A DNA stretch of 6,856 nucleotides, taken from Alphaproteobacteria bacterium (lineage in GTDB: Bacteria; Pseudomonadota; Alphaproteobacteria; Micavibrionales; Micavibrionaceae). Shown here in pieces: positions 6,795 to 6,856 of the stretch; position 1 is the first letter of the stretch; each line of letters opens with the position of its first letter. Both the position numbers and the translations under genes were made by a program. The stretch spans positions 1 through 6,856 of the forward strand of contig JALZUF010000051.1 in assembly GCA_023301785.1 (NCBI GenBank), in the 5' to 3' direction. The notes below the pieces were generated by a model. It did not search any database. It saw only the letters and a list, made by a program, of their open reading frames with translations, and was not told the origin of the DNA.

Positions 6795-6820
6795 ATTTGG
6801 GAACATTTTTGTAACCAAAT
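6795..6820. repeat. Hairpin-forming inverted repeat downstream of the decarboxylase
   Basis: ATTTGG (6795-6800) pairs with CCAAAT (6815-6820). After a two-base mismatch, ACA (6803-6805) pairs with TGT (6810-6812) around a TTTT loop. It lies 36 bases after the decarboxylase stop, where a terminator would be expected. However, no T run follows the stem on either strand, so it is not a classical intrinsic terminator. It could be a weak terminator, an RNA 3' end structure or an operator for a gene beyond the window. Confidence 0.3.
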
Positions 6821-6856
6821 GATTGGCAATGCACGAAACAATGATTGAGATAACAA

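Noticed and set aside
6829..6856. ATG at 6829 (and in-frame ATG 6841) open to the window edge, a possible start of a further plus-strand gene
   Set aside because: Only nine codons are visible, with no Shine-Dalgarno and no recognisable protein start, so it cannot be supported as a gene.

Overview
The window looks like ordinary chromosomal DNA from an AT-leaning Gram-negative bacterium, most likely an alphaproteobacterium. That placement is an inference from the gene types and motif styles (succinylase-route dapD and dapE, a FemAB-like acyltransferase, a DUF3108 exported protein, YihY). No rRNA or marker gene is present to settle it. Coding density is high, and I see no tRNA, rRNA, CRISPR array, insertion sequence or phage gene.

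Layout: two minus-strand genes fill the left end. A FemAB-like/GNAT-fold acyltransferase is followed, overlapping, by the N-terminal part of a DUF3108 periplasmic protein that runs off the window's left edge. A divergent intergenic gap of only 53 bases separates them from a plus-strand series: a YihY/BrkB-family inner-membrane protein, dapD four bases later, a 136-base gap, a 427-residue protein I do not recognise, dapE, and a fold-type III PLP-dependent decarboxylase. The last 97 bases hold no convincing gene.

How the genes fit together: dapD and dapE are steps of the succinylase branch of meso-diaminopimelate/lysine synthesis. DapD succinylates tetrahydrodipicolinate and DapE removes the succinyl group after transamination. 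The intervening aminotransferase (DapC/ArgD) and the epimerase DapF are not in this window. The terminal gene sits where lysA (diaminopimelate decarboxylase) would be expected. However, its motifs resemble the BtrK / exosortase-associated decarboxylase branch rather than textbook LysA, so its substrate is open. The FemAB-like, YihY and DUF3108 proteins all point to the cell envelope, where diaminopimelate is also used for peptidoglycan.

The points most worth a second look are the decarboxylase's identity, the unassigned 427-residue protein inserted between dapD and dapE, the inverted repeat over that gene's predicted promoter, and the uncertain start of the DUF3108 gene, which may overlap its upstream neighbour by 83 bases. 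I found no clear evidence of a wholly new multi-gene system.
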